Assembly (NCBI GenBank): GCA_049841155.1
Contig: JASGHI010000003.1
Location: forward strand, 1,364,001-1,428,000
Source of the DNA: ZC4RG30 sp049841155
GTDB lineage: Bacteria > Pseudomonadota > Gammaproteobacteria > Steroidobacterales > Steroidobacteraceae
Length of the DNA stretch: 64,000 bases
Direction of reading: 5' to 3'
The notes under the pieces are model-generated. The model did no database searches. It was not told the origin of the DNA and worked only from the letters and a program-made list of their open reading frames with translations. Both the position numbers and the translations under genes were made by a program. Of the stretch, positions 61,055 to 64,000 are shown in pieces. How positions within the stretch are numbered: position 1 is the stretch's first letter; each line of letters opens with the position of its first letter.

Positions 61055-61794
61055 GCCGATGCGCTGCCGGCGCGGCGCCGCTTCGACTGCACCGCGGTGA
61101 GAATGCCGCGCAGGATGTTCACCTCGTTCGCATCCAGTTCGGCGCGGTTGAACATGCGGCGGATGCGGCCCATCAGGTGCGTGCCGCTCTGCGTGCGGTC
61201 GCGGAAATCGGCCTCGTTCATCACCTCTTCCAGGTGACGGAACAGGCGCTCCATCTCCTCGGGCGTGGCGAGCGGCGCATCGCGCGGCCGCACCGCGGCC
61301 GCATCGCGCTGCGCCATGCGGATCTCGTAGGCGATGAGCTGCGCCGCCATGGCGAGGTTCAGCGATTCGTACTCGGGATTGGCAGGAATGCGCAGCAGCG
61401 CATGCGCGCGCAGCAGATGCTCGTTGGAAAGGCCATAGCGCTCGGTGCCGAAGATCACGGCGGCAGGACTTGCGGTTGCCCGCGCTTCCTCGACCAGCCG
61501 CGCGGCAGCTTCGCGCGCCTCATGGATGCGGAAGTGCTGCTCGCGGGTGCGCGCGGTGGTGGCGAGCACCAGACCGCACCCCTCGATGGCCGCCTCCAGC
61601 GTGGGCACCACGCGCGCACTGGCCAGCAGATCGTCCGCTCCCGAAGCCCGGGTGGTGGCTTCAGGATGCGGGAATTCGCGGGGATTCACCAATACCAGAT
61701 CGGACAGGCCCATGTTTTTCATGGCGCGCGCCACGGCGCCGATATTGCCGGGGTGCGAGGTCTCGACGAGCACGAAGCGGATCGGAGCAGTCAT
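61051..61794 (-). CDS. trmJ: tRNA (Cm32/Um32) methyltransferase TrmJ
   Basis: Predicted 247-aa SPOUT-family enzyme: N-terminal NIGAVARAMKNMGLSDLVLVNP and the SAM/trefoil knot block FGTERYGLSNEHL, followed by MAAQLIAYEIRMA. It modifies position 32 of the tRNA anticodon loop with 2'-O-methyl. The position between suhB (divergent) and isc genes matches the gammaproteobacterial order. The start is ATG 61794. Confidence 0.95.
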   Translation of the reverse strand: MTAPIRFVLVETSHPGNIGAVARAMKNMGLSDLVLVNPREFPHPEATTRASGADDLLASARVVPTLEAAIEGCGLVLATTARTREQHFRIHEAREAAARLVEEARATASPAAVIFGTERYGLSNEHLLRAHALLRIPANPEYESLNLAMAAQLIAYEIRMAQRDAAAVRPRDAPLATPEEMERLFRHLEEVMNEADFRDRTQSGTHLMGRIRRMFNRAELDANEVNILRGILTAVQSKRRRAGSASA

Positions 61795-61818
61795 GGCTCT
61801 GGTATTCTAGGCCTTCCC

Positions 61819-62628
61819 ATGCATCCCTTCCTGAACACCGCGGTGCGCGCCGCACGCCGCGCGGGCGACATCATCGTGCGGGGCCTCGCCCGCTTCGAAG
61901 GCGTCGAGACCGCCACCAAAGGCCTCAACGACTTCGTCACCAGCATCGATCACGCGGCCGAGGCCGCCATCATCGAGATCCTGCGCGAGGCCTACCCGCA
62001 CCATGCCTTCCTGGCGGAGGAAAGCGGCGCCAGCGGCAATGCCGACACCACCTGGATCATCGATCCGCTGGATGGCACCACCAACTTCGTGCACGGATTT
62101 CCGGTGTTCGCCGTCTCCATCGCCTGCCAGGTGCAGGGGCGCATGGAACACGCGGTGGTCTACGACCCGATGCGGCAGGAACTGTTCACGGCCACGCGCG
62201 GCGCCGGCGCGTACCTCGACAACCGCCGCCTGCGCGTGAGCCGGCAGCGCACGCTCGAGGGCGCCCTCATCGCCACGGGCTTCCCGTACCGCGAGAACCT
62301 GCGCTATCTCGACGCCTACATGGCGATGATGCGCACCATCATCACGCGCGCCTCGGGACTGCGCCGGCCCGGCGCCGCCGCGCTGGATCTCGCCTATGTG
62401 GCCGCCGGCCGCGTGGACGGGTTCTGGGAGATTGGATTGAAGCCCTGGGACACGGCCGCCGGCAGCCTGCTGATCCGCGAGGCGGGTGGGCTCATCGGCA
62501 CGCTGGATGGCGGCGAATACCGCCAGAACGGCAACATCATCGCCGGCAACCCACGCATCTTCAACGCGCTGATCGAAGCGCTGGCACCGCATCTGCCCGA
62601 AGAATTGCGCGAAGCCGGCAACGGCTGA
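61819..62628 (+). CDS. suhB: Inositol monophosphatase SuhB
   Basis: Predicted 269-aa Mg-dependent phosphatase. Motifs: EESGASG, WIIDPLDGTTNFVHGFP (metal-binding DPLDGT) and the C-terminal WDTAAGSLLIREAGG. SuhB also acts as an rRNA transcription antitermination factor in E. coli. ATG 61819 is 25 bp from the trmJ start on the opposite strand, so the two share a short divergent promoter region. Length and order are normal. Confidence 0.96.
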   Translation: MHPFLNTAVRAARRAGDIIVRGLARFEGVETATKGLNDFVTSIDHAAEAAIIEILREAYPHHAFLAEESGASGNADTTWIIDPLDGTTNFVHGFPVFAVSIACQVQGRMEHAVVYDPMRQELFTATRGAGAYLDNRRLRVSRQRTLEGALIATGFPYRENLRYLDAYMAMMRTIITRASGLRRPGAAALDLAYVAAGRVDGFWEIGLKPWDTAAGSLLIREAGGLIGTLDGGEYRQNGNIIAGNPRIFNALIEALAPHLPEELREAGNG

Positions 62629-62633
62629 CCGCG

Positions 62634-64000
62634 TCAGGCCAGCGCCTGACCTCTGAAATTCGCGATTGCCAGACCCGAAGCCACGCTGGTGAAGGGCTCG
62701 TGGCCCACCACGCGGCCCGGGAACAGTTCCTCGAGCAGATTCCTGACGGCGACGATCTCCGAAGTGCCGCCGGTGCGGATCGCGACGTCCACCTCGTCCG
62801 CGCGCCGCCCCGCTGCATCGAGCACCTCGCCGATCGCCGCTCGCAAGCTTGCGAGCACCGGCTGCAGGATGACATCCAGCTGCCGGCGCGTGAACGGCAG
62901 GCGCAGATTCAGCTCCGGGATGTCGATCACCGTGGCCTCGACCGTCGACAGCGCGGCCTTGGCGCGCTTGATGGCCGCGAAGCAGTTGTAGCTGTAGTTG
63001 TACGAGATGAGGTCCAGCAGCCGCTGGAACTTCTCGCCGCCCGGCCCGCCGCGCGCCAGGCGGTCCGCCACCATGAAGCGCGTGCGGTTCTGGTTGAGCA
63101 GGAAGGTGGTGGGCCAGTTGACGAGGCCGGCCTCGAACTCGCCGAAGGGAAACAGCGTGTTCACCTCGCGGCCATCCACCGGCCGCACCCAGGATTCGCC
63201 TTGTCCCAGCTGCGGGAACAGCATGGATTCGAAAATCAGCTGGTCGATGCGGTCTCCGCCCAGGGCCAGGCCCTTCGTGGCGAGCACCTCGAAGCGCGTG
63301 TCGTCATGGCGGATCAGGCTCAGGTCTAGCGTGCCGCCGCCGAAATCCACGGTCAGCGCCAGAGCGCCGCGCGGCGGCCGCACACGCCACCCCCAGCTCA
63401 GCGTCGCCGCCACGGGCTCGGAGCCGAACTGTGCCAGTGGCAATCCCGCATGCCCGAGCGCCTCGGCGAGGCGGCTGGCCGCGACCGCATCGCGGCCGGG
63501 ATGCCGTCCTTCGAAGTGCACCGGACGCCCCACGTGGATGGGCAGCAGCGGCGCGGCGCATACGCGCCCGATGCCTTCACGCATGTGCTGCAGGATGGGC
63601 GTAAGCAGCGCCACCAGCCGGTATTGCCGGTCGAATACGCTCAGACGCTCGATTTCAGGATCACCCAGCAGGCGCTTGAGGCCAAGGAACAGCCGCCCCG
63701 GCAGCGTGCGGTCCACGGGAGGACCGTAGACCACGTGGCGCTCGGTGTGCAGCCGCGAGATGTCCTCGCCGGCCTCGTTGCCGCCCACGGACGAGGCGGA
63801 TTCGCCGATCACCGTGGCCACCAGCTCCACGCGCCGGCCGCGGTTCTCCTCCACGTACTGCGCAATGGCGCGGCTGCCCACCTGCGCGCGGTACTCGCGG
63901 TCCAGGTGCACGGCCGTGGGCAGGATGGGTGAAGGCCCAGCGGCGCCCTCTTCCAGCACTATGCTGTGGAGGCGCTCGCCGTCGAACCAGGCGGCCGCCG
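62634..64000 (-). CDS. Hsp70-like protein (YegD family), partial at window end
   Basis: C-terminal ~455 residues of an Hsp70-superfamily protein; the gene continues past 64000. The nucleotide-binding fold is visible: LTVDFGGGTLDLSLIR (phosphate 2 loop) and IRTGGTSEIVAVRN (adenosine region), with EPVAATLSWG typical of DnaK-like proteins. It lacks any visible substrate-binding domain after residue ~440 and ends GLAIANFRGQALA, which matches YegD-type putative chaperones better than HscA or DnaK. Convergent with suhB (5 nt). Confidence 0.85.
   Translation of the reverse strand, partial: AAAWFDGERLHSIVLEEGAAGPSPILPTAVHLDREYRAQVGSRAIAQYVEENRGRRVELVATVIGESASSVGGNEAGEDISRLHTERHVVYGPPVDRTLPGRLFLGLKRLLGDPEIERLSVFDRQYRLVALLTPILQHMREGIGRVCAAPLLPIHVGRPVHFEGRHPGRDAVAASRLAEALGHAGLPLAQFGSEPVAATLSWGWRVRPPRGALALTVDFGGGTLDLSLIRHDDTRFEVLATKGLALGGDRIDQLIFESMLFPQLGQGESWVRPVDGREVNTLFPFGEFEAGLVNWPTTFLLNQNRTRFMVADRLARGGPGGEKFQRLLDLISYNYSYNCFAAIKRAKAALSTVEATVIDIPELNLRLPFTRRQLDVILQPVLASLRAAIGEVLDAAGRRADEVDVAIRTGGTSEIVAVRNLLEELFPGRVVGHEPFTSVASGLAIANFRGQALA

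Overview
The window is high-GC bacterial DNA with dense, short-spaced genes and many 4-nt ATGA or GTGA overlaps. Gene content and order point to a gammaproteobacterium: suhB / trmJ-iscS-iscA-ndk-rlmN-pilW-rodZ-hisS-yfgM-bamB-der, xseA, guaB and guaA, HiPIP, and E. coli-type MurB. The linked ECF sigma factor plus TPR-containing Ser/Thr kinase and the SnoaL-like and amidohydrolase secreted proteins would fit a Steroidobacter/Xanthomonadales-like lineage, but that placement is inference.

Left part (1-6.8 kb): a creatininase-family secreted protein and a SnoaL/NTF2-like lipoprotein, then an overlapping zwf-gnd pair (oxidative pentose phosphate steps), a small secreted protein, a secreted bicupin and a second, closely similar SnoaL lipoprotein in the opposite orientation. 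6.8-12.75 kb is a copper-homeostasis island: copZ-like chaperone, CopA P1B-ATPase with CueR in the same operon, and a divergent PcoA/CopA-type multicopper oxidase with a PcoB/CopB-type outer membrane protein. Three promoters with 19-bp spacers and CueR-like dyads tie these units into one regulon. 12.77-15.43 kb is an inserted, decayed IS1595-type element with near-perfect terminal inverted repeats. It carries an intact HTH-P63C protein, a frameshifted transposase and a remnant of a small accessory ORF, and it has rewritten the last codons of the neighbouring ogt gene.

Middle part (16-32.8 kb): a lactate/malate dehydrogenase-like protein, HiPIP, a DMT exporter, murB, ppk2, a three-gene 2-oxoacid oxidoreductase operon resembling Azoarcus KorABC, dapA, an operon of an AAA ATPase plus a TrhO-RluA fusion protein with a possibly structured leader, a gamma carbonic anhydrase, a HbpS/GlcG-like protein and an Ig-like lipoprotein. 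32.9-38.2 kb holds an ECF sigma factor, a membrane Ser/Thr kinase with a helical/TPR-like region and a Calx-beta/delta-60 repeat exoprotein with a GlyGly-CTERM-like tail. 38.3-44.1 kb has an amidohydrolase, small secreted and DUF421 proteins, and an operon of a lipoprotein with an unusual secreted, cysteine-rich protein ending in a protein-kinase-like domain.

Right part (44.4-64 kb) is core housekeeping: guaA and guaB split by an opposite-strand coiled-coil gene, an MFS exporter, yheU-like, xseA, an M23 peptidase, then the der-bamB-yfgM-hisS-rodZ-pilW-rlmN-ndk-iscA-iscS-trmJ series on the minus strand, divergent suhB and a partial Hsp70-like gene. The isc locus is reduced: there is no separate iscR, iscU, hscBA or fdx, and IscS carries a C-terminal IscU-like domain lacking most scaffold cysteines. 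No tRNA, rRNA or CRISPR array was seen.
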